Both the position numbers and the translations under genes were made by a program. From positions 1 through 27,531 of the forward strand of contig CAJUJJ010000037.1 in NCBI GenBank assembly GCA_910586765.1: DNA of 27,531 bases, given 5' to 3'. Numbering within the stretch: position 1 is the first letter of the stretch; every line of letters begins with the position of its first letter. Positions 8,266 to 16,731 of the stretch are shown here, piece after piece. The stretch is from an uncultured Clostridia bacterium. GTDB taxonomy: Bacteria > Bacillota > Clostridia > Lachnospirales > Anaerotignaceae. The notes under the pieces are model-generated. The model was not told the DNA's origin, did not search any database, and saw only the letters and a list, made by a program, of their open reading frames with translations.

Positions 8266-8916
8266 ATGCTAGAACAATATAAAACAATAATAAAACAAGG
8301 ACAGAATGAAATTATAGAAAAAAAGTCACGCTTTATTGCTACAGTATGTCCTGTTAAAACGGAAGAAGAAGCAAAAGTATTTATAGACGAAACAAAAAAG
8401 AAATATTGGAATGCAACACATAATGTATTTGCTTATCAAATTGGAGAACATAATGAAATACAACGTTTTAGCGATGATGGAGAGCCACAAGGTACGGCTG
8501 GTATGCCTGTGCTAGATGTTCTTCAAAGAGAAGAAATTAAAAATGCAGTAGTAGTTGTTACCAGATATTTTGGTGGTACACTTTTAGGAACAGGTGGTCT
8601 TGTAAGAGCCTATGGAAAAGCTGCAAAAGAAGGACTAATTGCTTCAGGTATTTGTGAAGTAATATTATATAAAAAATTTTATGTAACAGTGTCCTATACC
8701 AATTCTGGTAAAGTACAGTATGAAATATTACAAAATGGATATGAATTATATGATACACTATATACAGAAAATGTTACCTATGTTGTATTAGTAAAATGGC
8801 AACAAAGTGATTTCTTTTTAAAAAAAATGATAGATATAACTGGAAACAATGTAGAAATAAAAGAAGAAGAAACTTTTTACGGTACATGGATAGATAATAA
8901 ATTAGAAGTAATATAA
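8266..8916 (+). CDS. yigZ: YigZ/IMPACT family protein
   Basis: 216 residues, the normal length for bacterial YigZ (YvyE in Bacillus). The N-terminal UPF0029/IMPACT domain carries KKSRFIA (about 19-25), ATHNVFAYQIG, RFSDDGEPQGTAGMP (about 67-81) and VVTRYFGGTLLGTGGLVRAYG (about 97-117). The C-terminal ~70 residues form the DUF1949 ferredoxin-like domain. The family is related to eukaryotic IMPACT, which affects translational control through GCN1; the bacterial role is not well defined. The ATG at 8266 follows AAAGGAG. It is followed 73 bases later by yebC, which has its own promoter. Confidence 0.95.
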   Translation: MLEQYKTIIKQGQNEIIEKKSRFIATVCPVKTEEEAKVFIDETKKKYWNATHNVFAYQIGEHNEIQRFSDDGEPQGTAGMPVLDVLQREEIKNAVVVVTRYFGGTLLGTGGLVRAYGKAAKEGLIASGICEVILYKKFYVTVSYTNSGKVQYEILQNGYELYDTLYTENVTYVVLVKWQQSDFFLKKMIDITGNNVEIKEEETFYGTWIDNKLEVI

Positions 8917-8928
8917 AACTAATGTTAT

Positions 8929-8957
8929 TTGACTGTGAAAACACAGATGAATATATT
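8929..8957 (+). promoter_or_regulatory. Promoter of yebC
   Basis: TTGACT (8929-8934), 17-base spacer, TATATT (8952-8957), both one mismatch from consensus. It lies between yigZ and the yebC ribosome site. Confidence 0.75.
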
Positions 8958-8989
8958 TTTGTAAGAAAAGAATTTTAAGGAGGATTTTT

Positions 8990-9718
8990 ATGTCAGGACA
9001 TTCTAAGTTTGCAAACATCAAACACAAAAAAGAGAAAAATGATGCAAAAAAAGGAAAAATTTTTACTATGTTAGGAAGGGAAATTGCAGTAGCTGTAAAA
9101 GCTGGTGGTCCAGACCCTGCGAATAATGGAAAATTACGTGATGTGATTGCAAAAGCAAAATCAAATAATATGCCTAATGATACCATTGATAGAAGCATCA
9201 AAAAAGCTGCTGGTGGTGGTGATGATGTCAATTATGAAACTGTTGTATACGAAGGATATGGTCCTAATGGTGTTGCTATTATCGTAGAAGTATTAACGGA
9301 TAATAGAAATAGAGCAGCAGCAAATGTAAGAAATGCTTTTACAAAAGGTGGCGGCAATATGGGCACAAGCGGCTGTGTTTCTTTTATGTTTGATGAAAAA
9401 GGCTTAATTGTTGTAGATAAGGAAGAAGTAGAAATTGATGAAGATGAAATGATGTTGATGGCTATTGATGCAGGAGCAGAAGATGTTGCTTCTGAAGAAG
9501 ACAGTTACGAAATTACTACAACACCAGATGATTTTTCTGCTGTGAGAGAGGCTTTAGAAAAAGCTGGTATTGCTATGGTAAGTGCTGAGGTTACTATGAT
9601 ACCTCAAACATATACAGAATTAACTGGAGAAGAAGAAATTAAAAAAATGAATAAAATACTTGACTTATTAGATGATGATGATGATGTACAAAATGTTTAT
9701 CATAATTGGGACGAATAA
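8990..9718 (+). CDS. yebC: YebC/PmpR family protein (transcriptional regulator or translation factor)
   Basis: 242 residues, full length for the family. The N terminus MSGHSKFANIKHKKEKNDAK is the YebC signature (usually MSGHSKW). KLRDVIAKAKSNNMPNDTIDRSIKKA, YEGYGPNGVAIIVE, LTDNRNRAAANVR and GGNMGTSGCVSFMF follow in the normal order. The middle contains an acidic stretch. Members were described as DNA-binding regulators (PmpR), and more recently some members have been linked to relief of ribosome stalling at proline runs, so the precise role here is open. An AAGGAGG site at 8977-8983 supports the start. Own promoter upstream and strong terminator downstream, so it is a single-gene unit. Confidence 0.97.
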   Translation: MSGHSKFANIKHKKEKNDAKKGKIFTMLGREIAVAVKAGGPDPANNGKLRDVIAKAKSNNMPNDTIDRSIKKAAGGGDDVNYETVVYEGYGPNGVAIIVEVLTDNRNRAAANVRNAFTKGGGNMGTSGCVSFMFDEKGLIVVDKEEVEIDEDEMMLMAIDAGAEDVASEEDSYEITTTPDDFSAVREALEKAGIAMVSAEVTMIPQTYTELTGEEEIKKMNKILDLLDDDDDVQNVYHNWDE

Positions 9719-9732
9719 GTAAATTTTTTTAT

Positions 9733-9770
9733 AAGCAGTATGATAAAAAATTCATACTGCTTTTTTATTT
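9733..9770 (+). terminator. Terminator of yebC
   Basis: A perfect 11-bp stem AAGCAGTATGA (9733-9743) / TCATACTGCTT (9752-9762) is followed by TTTTATTTT. Confidence 0.92.
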
Positions 9771-9976
9771 TACAATATTTTTATAAAATTCCATTTAATA
9801 TAAAATAAACCTGTTTATAAGTTCTTATTATTATTCAAATATATAAAAGATATTATAATGATATAAATAGTTAAAATGTTTTGTCATAATATTCTATATC
9901 ATTACATAAAATGAAAGTAAAGAATACTATTTTTATATAATATATTAAATGACACAATTTTTGGGGAGATATGAAT

Positions 9977-10849
9977 ATGTCAAATCAACAGAATATGTTA
10001 ACGATGTCTTGTATAAAAAATTGTACACAACCTGAAAATAAATCCCTTATCATACACTCTGTGGTATCAGCTTTTGGTTCAGGAACATTAAAGGAAGAAA
10101 ATTGTGATGGAGAAATTAGGATATTTGAAAAAAATTTAATGAATAATAGTACGAATTATATTTTAATATTAGTCCAATTTGATAGAAAAAATACATTAGC
10201 TGTAATATATGAACAAAGTGATGATAATTGTATAGTATTTTCTGTACTTGGACGATATTATGAAATTATAAATGTAGATTTTATATTAGAACCTATTTCA
10301 AAAAATACACTAATATTATTTTGTGAGCAGGTAAACATGGCAACAGGAATATATGAGGCAAATGATTTTTTAAAGGGATATTTGTGGAATGGCAACTTTT
10401 ATTCTCAGGTATTAAATACGCCATTTAATATAAAAGCTTATTGGAATAATGCGTGGATAAATTGTAATTCACAAAATAAACTTTGGGAAAAGGCACAACA
10501 AAATTGTAATTTTACATGGAATAATGTGGATAAAATTGTGATATATATTTATAGAGCACAGGAATATAGTGTATCAAATGTAGAAGAAAGTATAAATTTA
10601 CCTGAAGATAATACTTTTGAGATTGTACAAAGTCGTTTTGTTGTAGAAACATATAGCTGGAGCGAGAAATGGAATTGTTTTATTCTCTACGAAGGCCGAC
10701 ATAAATCTACAGGAGAAGATGTCGCAATAATACATGATTTAAATAATTATGTATATTCTCTTGTTGAAAATGTTTCTCCTCAATATGTAATTTGTACATC
10801 AAATAATGAACATTTAGTAATATCTCAGCAACAACTAGAATTGATATAA
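9977..10849 (+). CDS. Hypothetical protein, Asn-rich, unrecognised
   Basis: 290 residues from the chosen start. I recognise no family. It is rich in Asn, Ile and Tyr with many short hydrophobic strand-like stretches (YILILVQFD, TLILFCEQV, KIVIYIYRA, CFILYEGRH), suggesting an all-beta fold. It has about nine cysteines, no signal peptide and no long hydrophobic helix. Two ATGs lie close together (9971 and 9977). The GGGGAG ribosome site at 9963-9968 is only 2 bases from the first and 8 from the second, so the second is chosen. It stands alone between two strong terminators. The upstream 200 bases are AT-rich; a TATAAT at 9936-9941 may be its -10 box but no good -35 is visible. Confidence 0.7.
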   Translation: MSNQQNMLTMSCIKNCTQPENKSLIIHSVVSAFGSGTLKEENCDGEIRIFEKNLMNNSTNYILILVQFDRKNTLAVIYEQSDDNCIVFSVLGRYYEIINVDFILEPISKNTLILFCEQVNMATGIYEANDFLKGYLWNGNFYSQVLNTPFNIKAYWNNAWINCNSQNKLWEKAQQNCNFTWNNVDKIVIYIYRAQEYSVSNVEESINLPEDNTFEIVQSRFVVETYSWSEKWNCFILYEGRHKSTGEDVAIIHDLNNYVYSLVENVSPQYVICTSNNEHLVISQQQLELI

Positions 10850-10859
10850 TTACTTTATT

Positions 10860-10901
10860 AAAAAAGCTATTTATTATAGTGATAAATAAATAGCTTTTTT
10901 T
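10860..10901 (+). terminator. Terminator of the Asn-rich hypothetical gene
   Basis: Stem AAAAAAGCTATTTAT / ATAAATAGCTTTTTT around an 11-base loop, ending in a run of seven T, directly after the stop codon. The symmetric A and T ends make it usable on both strands. Confidence 0.85.
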
Positions 10902-10951
10902 GTATGAAATAAAAAGTATAAACACACAATATATAAGGAAAAATAAATATG

Positions 10952-10979
10952 TTGAAAAATAGCCTTTTTATGGTATAAT
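10952..10979 (+). promoter_or_regulatory. Promoter of the sulfite-reductase-like gene
   Basis: TTGAAA (10952-10957), 16-base spacer, perfect TATAAT (10974-10979), with the ribosome site 30 bases further on. Confidence 0.82.
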
Positions 10980-11023
10980 GTAAATAATTATACTATAAAA
11001 ATAAAATAGAGGAGGTTGTGTAT

Positions 11024-11734
11024 ATGATAAATTTATCACCAGAAGAATTAGCTGCGTTAAAAGGAGAAGGCTTTTTATTAATGAAAGATAAAGAGCAATT
11101 TGTATTACGTATTATATTTCCAGCCGGTCTTGCAACAGCAGAAGATTTAAAAAATGTTGCTATGTTAGCTGAAAAATATGGTAAGGGTATTGGCGCAGTT
11201 ACTGTTCGTTTAAATATTGAAATTGTAGGAATTCCTTACGAAAATATTGCTCCAATGAAAGAAGAAATGGACAAACTAGGCATTGTTTATGGTGGAACAG
11301 GTGCAAGAGTACGTCCTCTTGTATGCTGTAAAGGCACTGTATGTAAATTTGGCTTAGTAGACACACAAGCTATTTGCAAAGAACTTCATGATAAATTTTA
11401 TCCAATGGATTTACCACATAAATTTAAAATCAATGTCACAGGTTGTCCAAATAACTGTGCAAAAGTACAGTTGAATGATTTAGGATTTATGGGTGCTCCA
11501 AAAGGTAGACTAAGAGTATTTATTGGCGGAAGATTTGGCAGGGAGTCTATGATAGGAGAAGAAATTTGCAGAATTGAAGCAGATAAAGCTGTAGAAGTAA
11601 CAACGATTTGTACAGACTTCTTTAAAGCACATGGAAAACCAAAACAAAGATTTGGAAATTTATTAGAGGAAATGAAAGATACACAAGAATATACAGATTT
11701 TATTGCATCTATAAAAGCCTTAGCAGCTGTATAA
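11024..11734 (+). CDS. Compact siroheme/[4Fe-4S] nitrite/sulfite reductase-like protein
   Basis: 236 residues containing a ferredoxin-like half domain (about 10-80) and the siroheme-[4Fe-4S] domain. The cluster ligands are visible: CCKGTVC (Cys101/102 and Cys107) and TGCPNNC (Cys141, Cys145), the classic C-x5-C...C-x3-C pattern. It lacks the tandem repeat of full-length NirA/CysI and lacks an extra ferredoxin insert, so it resembles the small sulfite reductases of anaerobes (about 220 residues) rather than assimilatory CysI. Substrate (sulfite, nitrite or other) and electron donor cannot be read from sequence. GTG at 11018 is in frame but the GAGGAGG site (11009-11015) abuts it; ATG at 11024 has normal spacing and is chosen. 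A hairpin separates it from the MtnA fusion gene. Confidence 0.88.
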   Translation: MINLSPEELAALKGEGFLLMKDKEQFVLRIIFPAGLATAEDLKNVAMLAEKYGKGIGAVTVRLNIEIVGIPYENIAPMKEEMDKLGIVYGGTGARVRPLVCCKGTVCKFGLVDTQAICKELHDKFYPMDLPHKFKINVTGCPNNCAKVQLNDLGFMGAPKGRLRVFIGGRFGRESMIGEEICRIEADKAVEVTTICTDFFKAHGKPKQRFGNLLEEMKDTQEYTDFIASIKALAAV

Positions 11735-11750
11735 ATTTAATGATAATTCG

Positions 11751-11776
11751 AGCCTCGTATTTTGCGAGGCTTTCTT
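11751..11776 (+). terminator. Hairpin between the sulfite-reductase-like gene and the MtnA fusion gene
   Basis: AGCCTCG (11751-11757) / CGAGGCT (11765-11771) with a 7-base loop, then TTCTTTC. The T run is interrupted and no obvious separate promoter fits between this hairpin and the next ATG 25 bases on, so partial readthrough into the downstream operon is possible. Confidence 0.65.
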
Positions 11777-11800
11777 TCATAAAAAAAGGTGGTGTAAAAA

Positions 11801-13537
11801 ATGTTACCAAAACCAATATGGTTTGAAAATGATAAAGTGATGATATTAGACCAAACAAAATTGCCTGAAAACTGTGTTATAAAAGAAATGAAAACAGTAG
11901 AAGAAATATGGCAGTCTATTAAAAAATTAGAAGTAAGAGGTGCACCAGCAATCGGTTTGGCAGGAGCATTTGGTGTTTATATTGGTATGAAAAACTGGAC
12001 AGAAAAAGAAAATATCAATAAAAATGATTTTTTGCCAAAATTAATAGAAATTGGTAATTATATAGATACATCTCGCCCTACAGCAGTTAATCTACATTGG
12101 GCAATAGAAAGAATGAAACAAAAGGGGAAAGACATTTGGCAGGCTCATTTACAGAAAGAACTTTCTATACAAATGATGTTACAGCAACTTTTAAATGAAG
12201 CTGAAACGATGTTACAAGAAGACATTGCAGCTTGTAAAGCAATAGGAGAATATGGTGCTGACATTTTAGAAAATATTAGCAATTTTAAAGCATTTTTGAC
12301 ACATTGCAATGCAGGTGCTTTGGCAACCTCTATGTATGGCACTGCACTTGCTCCTGCATATATACTAAAACAAAGAGGGAAAGAGATTAAAGTGTATTCC
12401 GATGAAACAAGACCTCTTTTGCAGGGAAGTCGTTTAACAGCCTGGGAACTTTCTCAAAGTGGTATTGATGTAACAACAATATGCGATAATATGGCAGGTG
12501 TTGTTATGAAAAATAAATGGGTACAAGCTGTCATTACAGGAGCTGACCGTATTACTAAAAATGGGGACAGTGCGAATAAAATTGGTACTTATAGTCTTTC
12601 TATATTAGCAAAAGAGCATAATATACCATTTTTTATTGCTGCACCACTTTCTACGATTGATTTTGACATGGAAACAGGAGCAGAAATACCTATTGAACAA
12701 AGAGATGCGGAAGAAGTACGTCATTTTGGAGAAAAACAGACAGCACCTTCTAATGTATCTATATTCAATCCAGCTTTTGATGTCACACCTCATCAAAATA
12801 TTACTGCGATTATTACAGAAAAAGGAGTAGCGTATCCTCCATTTTCAGAAAGTTTACAAGCGTTAAGAGAAGGTAAAAAGCCTAAAAATACAGAAAATAT
12901 ATTTAAAATGCAAAAACAAGTGTTAAAAACTGCAAAATCTGTAGTAGCTTGTGGACTTGTTTCAGGAACATTTGGAAATATTAGTATGATAGATAGAGAA
13001 AGTGGATTGGTAGCCATTACACCTTCTGGTGCTTCTTATGAAGATATGACAGAAAGAGATATTTGTATTACAAATTTAGATGGAAATTTATATTTAGAAA
13101 ATGGAAAAAAACCTTCTTCTGAATTACCTATGCATTTAGCTGTATATAAACAAAGACAAGACATCAATGCTGTAATACACACACATTCTCTTTATGCTAC
13201 TGTATTAGCATCTCAAGGAGAAAAACTTCCAGCAGTATTGACCGAAATGGGACTAGCTGGTGCAGGAGAAATAGAAGTTGCTGCATTTGCTCCTCCTGGA
13301 AGTAAAGAACTTGCTTATGAAACAGTAAAAGCATTAGGAGAAAATTACGCTTGTTTATTAGCAAATCATGGTGTTGTTGCAGGAGCACAAACATTAGATA
13401 GAGCATTTATGGTAGCATCTATTGTAGAAGAAGGTGCTCATGTTTATTATTTAGAAAGACAGTCTGACAAAATTTCTACTGTACCAAAACAAGCATACGA
13501 AGCAGTTTTTAAAGCAATGCAACAATATGGAAAATAA
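11801..13537 (+). CDS. mtnA: Fusion of S-methyl-5-thioribose-1-phosphate isomerase (MtnA) with a class II (FucA-type) aldolase
   Basis: 578 residues, two enzymes in one chain. Residues 1 to about 345 are MtnA: RGAPAIGLAGAFG, THCNAGALAT with Cys169, DETRPLLQGSRLTAWE and GADRI with Asp249. The 80-residue gap between Cys and Asp equals that of the B. subtilis catalytic pair (160/240). After a linker, about 368-575 is a zinc class II aldolase: SSELPMH with Glu441, HTH with His460 and His462, NHG with His523. These spacings (19, 21, 61) equal Glu73, His92, His94 and His155 of E. coli FucA, favouring aldolase over the MtnB dehydratase. MtnA makes 5-methylthioribulose-1-phosphate (or the 5-deoxy analogue); the aldolase would split it to DHAP plus (methylthio)acetaldehyde or acetaldehyde. 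No frameshift is seen. Ribosome site AGGTGGTG. Co-oriented with the ABC-F gene 15 bases on. Confidence 0.93.
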   Translation: MLPKPIWFENDKVMILDQTKLPENCVIKEMKTVEEIWQSIKKLEVRGAPAIGLAGAFGVYIGMKNWTEKENINKNDFLPKLIEIGNYIDTSRPTAVNLHWAIERMKQKGKDIWQAHLQKELSIQMMLQQLLNEAETMLQEDIAACKAIGEYGADILENISNFKAFLTHCNAGALATSMYGTALAPAYILKQRGKEIKVYSDETRPLLQGSRLTAWELSQSGIDVTTICDNMAGVVMKNKWVQAVITGADRITKNGDSANKIGTYSLSILAKEHNIPFFIAAPLSTIDFDMETGAEIPIEQRDAEEVRHFGEKQTAPSNVSIFNPAFDVTPHQNITAIITEKGVAYPPFSESLQALREGKKPKNTENIFKMQKQVLKTAKSVVACGLVSGTFGNISMIDRESGLVAITPSGASYEDMTERDICITNLDGNLYLENGKKPSSELPMHLAVYKQRQDINAVIHTHSLYATVLASQGEKLPAVLTEMGLAGAGEIEVAAFAPPGSKELAYETVKALGENYACLLANHGVVAGAQTLDRAFMVASIVEEGAHVYYLERQSDKISTVPKQAYEAVFKAMQQYGK

Positions 13538-13552
13538 AAGGAGCATTAAAAT

Positions 13553-15478
13553 ATGAACATTTTAACAGTAGAAAAACTGCATAAAAGTTTTGGAAATAAA
13601 ATACTTTTTGATGAAATCACATTTGGTATCAATGAAGGTGATAAAATTGGTATTATTGGTGTAAATGGAACAGGAAAATCTACATTATTAAAAATTATAG
13701 CTGGTGTAGAAAAAGGGGATAGTGGTCAAGTTGTAACAATGAATGGTTTAAAAATAGCATATTTACCACAAACTCCTACATTTTATCATAAAGGTACTGT
13801 ATTACAGCAAGTTTTTGAAAGTAACGACAAAAAAATGAATTTAGTGAGAGATTATGAAACAGCACTTGCAAATAATATAACAAATCCTTCTGATGTTTAT
13901 TGGCAAAGACAAATTGCAATATTAACAGAACAAATGGATAAAGAAAATGCTTGGACACTAGAAAGTGAAGCAAAAACAATATTAACGAAATTAGGCATTA
14001 CACAATTTCAACAAGAAACTTCTCAGCTTTCTGGGGGACAAAGAAAAAGAGTAGCATTAGCAAGAGCATTAATTTCTCCTGTAGATTTATTGATATTAGA
14101 TGAGCCTACAAACCATATTGATAATGATACTGTAGAATGGTTAGAAAAGCATCTTTCTCACTATACAAAAGCGTTGATTATGGTTACACACGATAGATAT
14201 TTTTTAGACAGAGTTGCAAACCGTACTATTGAATTAGAAAAAGGGAAATTATATCCTTATGAAGGCAATTACAGCAAATATTTAGAATTAAAAGCACAAA
14301 GAGAAGAATTACTTCAAGCAGGAGAAAGAAAAAGACAAAATTTCTTAAGAACTGAATTGGAATGGGTAAGACGAGGAGCACAAGCAAGAAGTACAAAACA
14401 AAAAGCAAGATTACAACGTTTTGAAGAAGTTTCTTCTCAAAAAGCACCAGAACAAAGAGGAAATATTGAAATTAATGCAACTTCTTCACGTCTAGGTAAA
14501 AAAACAATTATAGTAGAACATATTTCAAAAAGTTATCAAAACATAACATATATCAATGATTTTAGTTATATATTGCTTCGTCATGACAGAATTGGTATTG
14601 TAGGAAAAAATGGTTGTGGTAAATCTACACTTGTTAAAATGATGACAGGAGTATTGCAGCCAGATAGTGGTACTATAGAAATTGGAGAAACTGTAAACAT
14701 AGGTGTTTTTTCACAAGAAAATGAAGATATGGAACAATCACAAAGAGTAATTGACTATATTAGAGATATTGCAGAATATATTACTACTACTGACGGAAAA
14801 ATTACGGCTTCCCAAATGCTTGAAAATTTTCTTTTTCCTTTAGATATGCAAAGAAGTCCTATATCTACTTTATCAGGAGGAGAAAAAAGGAGACTTTATT
14901 TACTTAAAATACTTATGGAAGCACCAAATATATTATTTTTAGATGAACCAACAAATGATTTAGATATACAAACATTGACAATATTAGAAAATTATTTGGA
15001 TACTTTTTCAGGTGCTATCATTACAGTATCTCATGATAGATATTTTTTGGATAAAGTTGTAAATAGGATATTTTCTTTTGAAAAAGATGGTTTTATAAAA
15101 CAGTATGAAGGCGGCTATAGTGATTATAAGCAACAACAAGAACAAGAGGAAATTACTATAACTACAAATTCTGTTGCAGCATCTAAGAAGCAAGTTATAC
15201 CAGCAAAAACGCAAAGAGTTAAAAAAATGACTTATATGGAACAAAGAGAATATGAAACAATAGCAGACACAGTGAATGATTTAGAACAAGAATTAAAGAA
15301 TTTACAAAAGCAACAAGAAGCAGTTGCTAGTGATTATGTAAAATTACAAGAAATTGTTGCCCAAAAGGAAAATTTAGAAATAGAATTGGAAAATGCAATG
15401 CAAAGATGGGTATATCTTAATGAATTAGCAGAAGAAATAGAAAAAAGCAAAGAGGAGCATAACAAATGGAAAATTTGA
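13553..15478 (+). CDS. ABC-F family ATPase (Uup/YfmR-like)
   Basis: 641 residues with two ABC ATPase domains and no membrane segments, so a ribosome-associated ABC-F protein, not a transporter. First domain: Walker A GVNGTGKST (36-44), LSGGQ near 159, Walker B with DEPTNHID near 183. Second domain: GKNGCGKST near 350, LSGGE near 440, DEPTNDLD near 464. The inter-domain segment with WVRRGAQARSTKQKARLQRF and the C-terminal coiled coil (about 560-640, Gln/Glu-rich) fit the Uup/YfmR group better than the short antibiotic-resistance types. These proteins act on stalled or precursor ribosomes; resistance is not implied. AAGGAGC site before the ATG. The gene overlaps the malic enzyme start by 13 bases. 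Confidence 0.93.
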   Translation: MNILTVEKLHKSFGNKILFDEITFGINEGDKIGIIGVNGTGKSTLLKIIAGVEKGDSGQVVTMNGLKIAYLPQTPTFYHKGTVLQQVFESNDKKMNLVRDYETALANNITNPSDVYWQRQIAILTEQMDKENAWTLESEAKTILTKLGITQFQQETSQLSGGQRKRVALARALISPVDLLILDEPTNHIDNDTVEWLEKHLSHYTKALIMVTHDRYFLDRVANRTIELEKGKLYPYEGNYSKYLELKAQREELLQAGERKRQNFLRTELEWVRRGAQARSTKQKARLQRFEEVSSQKAPEQRGNIEINATSSRLGKKTIIVEHISKSYQNITYINDFSYILLRHDRIGIVGKNGCGKSTLVKMMTGVLQPDSGTIEIGETVNIGVFSQENEDMEQSQRVIDYIRDIAEYITTTDGKITASQMLENFLFPLDMQRSPISTLSGGEKRRLYLLKILMEAPNILFLDEPTNDLDIQTLTILENYLDTFSGAIITVSHDRYFLDKVVNRIFSFEKDGFIKQYEGGYSDYKQQQEQEEITITTNSVAASKKQVIPAKTQRVKKMTYMEQREYETIADTVNDLEQELKNLQKQQEAVASDYVKLQEIVAQKENLEIELENAMQRWVYLNELAEEIEKSKEEHNKWKI

Positions 15479-16641
15479 AACAAAAAGCATTACAAGCACA
15501 TAAAATATGGAAGGGAAAAGTAGAGGTAATTAGTAGGGCAAAAATAGAAAACAATGAGGAACTTTCTATTGCTTATACACCTGGTGTAGCAGAACCTTGT
15601 ATTGCAATACAAAAAAATCCAGCATTGTCTTTTGAATTGACAAGAAGATGGAATACTGTTGCTGTCATTACAGATGGCACAGCAATATTAGGATTAGGAG
15701 ATATTGGACCAGAAGCAGGTATGCCTGTTATGGAAGGAAAGGCTGCCCTTTTTAAGTGTTTTGCAGATATTGATGCAATTCCTCTTTGTGTTCGTTCCAA
15801 AGATGTTGATGAAATTGTAAATGCAATTAGTTTATTTTCAGGCAGTTTTGGAGGAATTAACTTAGAAGATATTTCTGCACCAAGATGTTTCGAAATTGAA
15901 CAAAAATTAAAAAAAGTAACAGATATTCCTATATTTCATGATGACCAACATGGTACAGCCGTTGTGGTATTTGCGGGATTAAAAAACGCATTACGTATTG
16001 TTGGAAAAAAAGAAAGTGAAGTTTCTGTTGTTATTTCTGGTGCAGGTAGTGCAGGAACAGCAATTTCAAAATTATTGTTGCAAGCAGGAATAAAAGATAT
16101 TGTTATGGTTGACCGTTGCGGAGCAATTCATAAAGATGAAGTTTACGAAAATAAAGCATTTACAGAATTAGCACAAATTACAAATCCTTATTGTAAAAAA
16201 GGTTCTTTGGCAGAAGTAATAAAAGGTGCAGATGTGTTTATTGGTGTATCTGCTCCAAAGTTATTAACGGCAGAAATGATAAAAACTATGGCAAAAGACC
16301 CTATTGTATTCGCTATGGCTAATCCTATACCCGAAATATTGCCTCATGAAGCAAAGGAGGCAGGAGCAAGAATTGCTTGTTCTGGACGTTCAGATTATCC
16401 CAATCAAATTAATAATGTGTTAGCATTTCCGGGTATATTTAGAGGAGCATTAGATGTAAGAGCAAAAGATATTAATGAAGAAATGAAACTAGCAGCCGCT
16501 TATGCTATTGCAGATTTAATTACAAAAGAAGAACTAAACGAGGAATATGTCATTCCTTCTCCTTTTGATAAAAGAGTAGTTTCTGCCATTGCAAAAGCAG
16601 TATCTGAAGCAGCTATTCGTACTGGTGTAGCAAAAAAATAG
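15466..16641 (+). CDS. Malic enzyme (NAD(P)-dependent, decarboxylating)
   Basis: 391 residues, the short bacterial form (like B. subtilis YtsJ/MaeA), converting malate to pyruvate and CO2 in the cytosol. Visible features: AYTPGV with Tyr37, TDGTAILGLGDIGPEAGMPV (69-88), EGKA with Lys92, the metal ligands in GGINLEDISAP (Glu134, Asp135) and HDDQHGTA (Asp159, Asp160), and the Rossmann motif GAGSAG (192-197). An Asp in MVDRCG after the second strand suggests NAD preference, which is inference. The ATG at 15466 lies inside the end of the ABC-F gene, with AGAGGAG at 15451-15457, so translation is coupled. No terminator follows; the next gene has its own promoter. Confidence 0.95.
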   Translation: MENLKQKALQAHKIWKGKVEVISRAKIENNEELSIAYTPGVAEPCIAIQKNPALSFELTRRWNTVAVITDGTAILGLGDIGPEAGMPVMEGKAALFKCFADIDAIPLCVRSKDVDEIVNAISLFSGSFGGINLEDISAPRCFEIEQKLKKVTDIPIFHDDQHGTAVVVFAGLKNALRIVGKKESEVSVVISGAGSAGTAISKLLLQAGIKDIVMVDRCGAIHKDEVYENKAFTELAQITNPYCKKGSLAEVIKGADVFIGVSAPKLLTAEMIKTMAKDPIVFAMANPIPEILPHEAKEAGARIACSGRSDYPNQINNVLAFPGIFRGALDVRAKDINEEMKLAAAYAIADLITKEELNEEYVIPSPFDKRVVSAIAKAVSEAAIRTGVAKK

Positions 16642-16647
16642 ATTTAT

Positions 16648-16676
16648 TTGCATTATCAATCAGTTTCTGGTATAAT
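16648..16676 (+). promoter_or_regulatory. Promoter of the CNNM/CorC-type gene
   Basis: TTGCAT (16648-16653), 17-base spacer ending in TGG, perfect TATAAT (16671-16676). This is one of the strongest promoters in the window, with an extended -10. Confidence 0.88.
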
Positions 16677-16731
16677 GTTTTAACGTATAAGCTGATAATA
16701 TTATTATTTATATTTTAGGAGTGTGATTTTA

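Noticed and set aside
13553..15478. ABC-F protein as an antibiotic-resistance determinant
   Set aside because: Motifs and length fit the housekeeping Uup/YfmR type and the gene sits in a metabolic operon.
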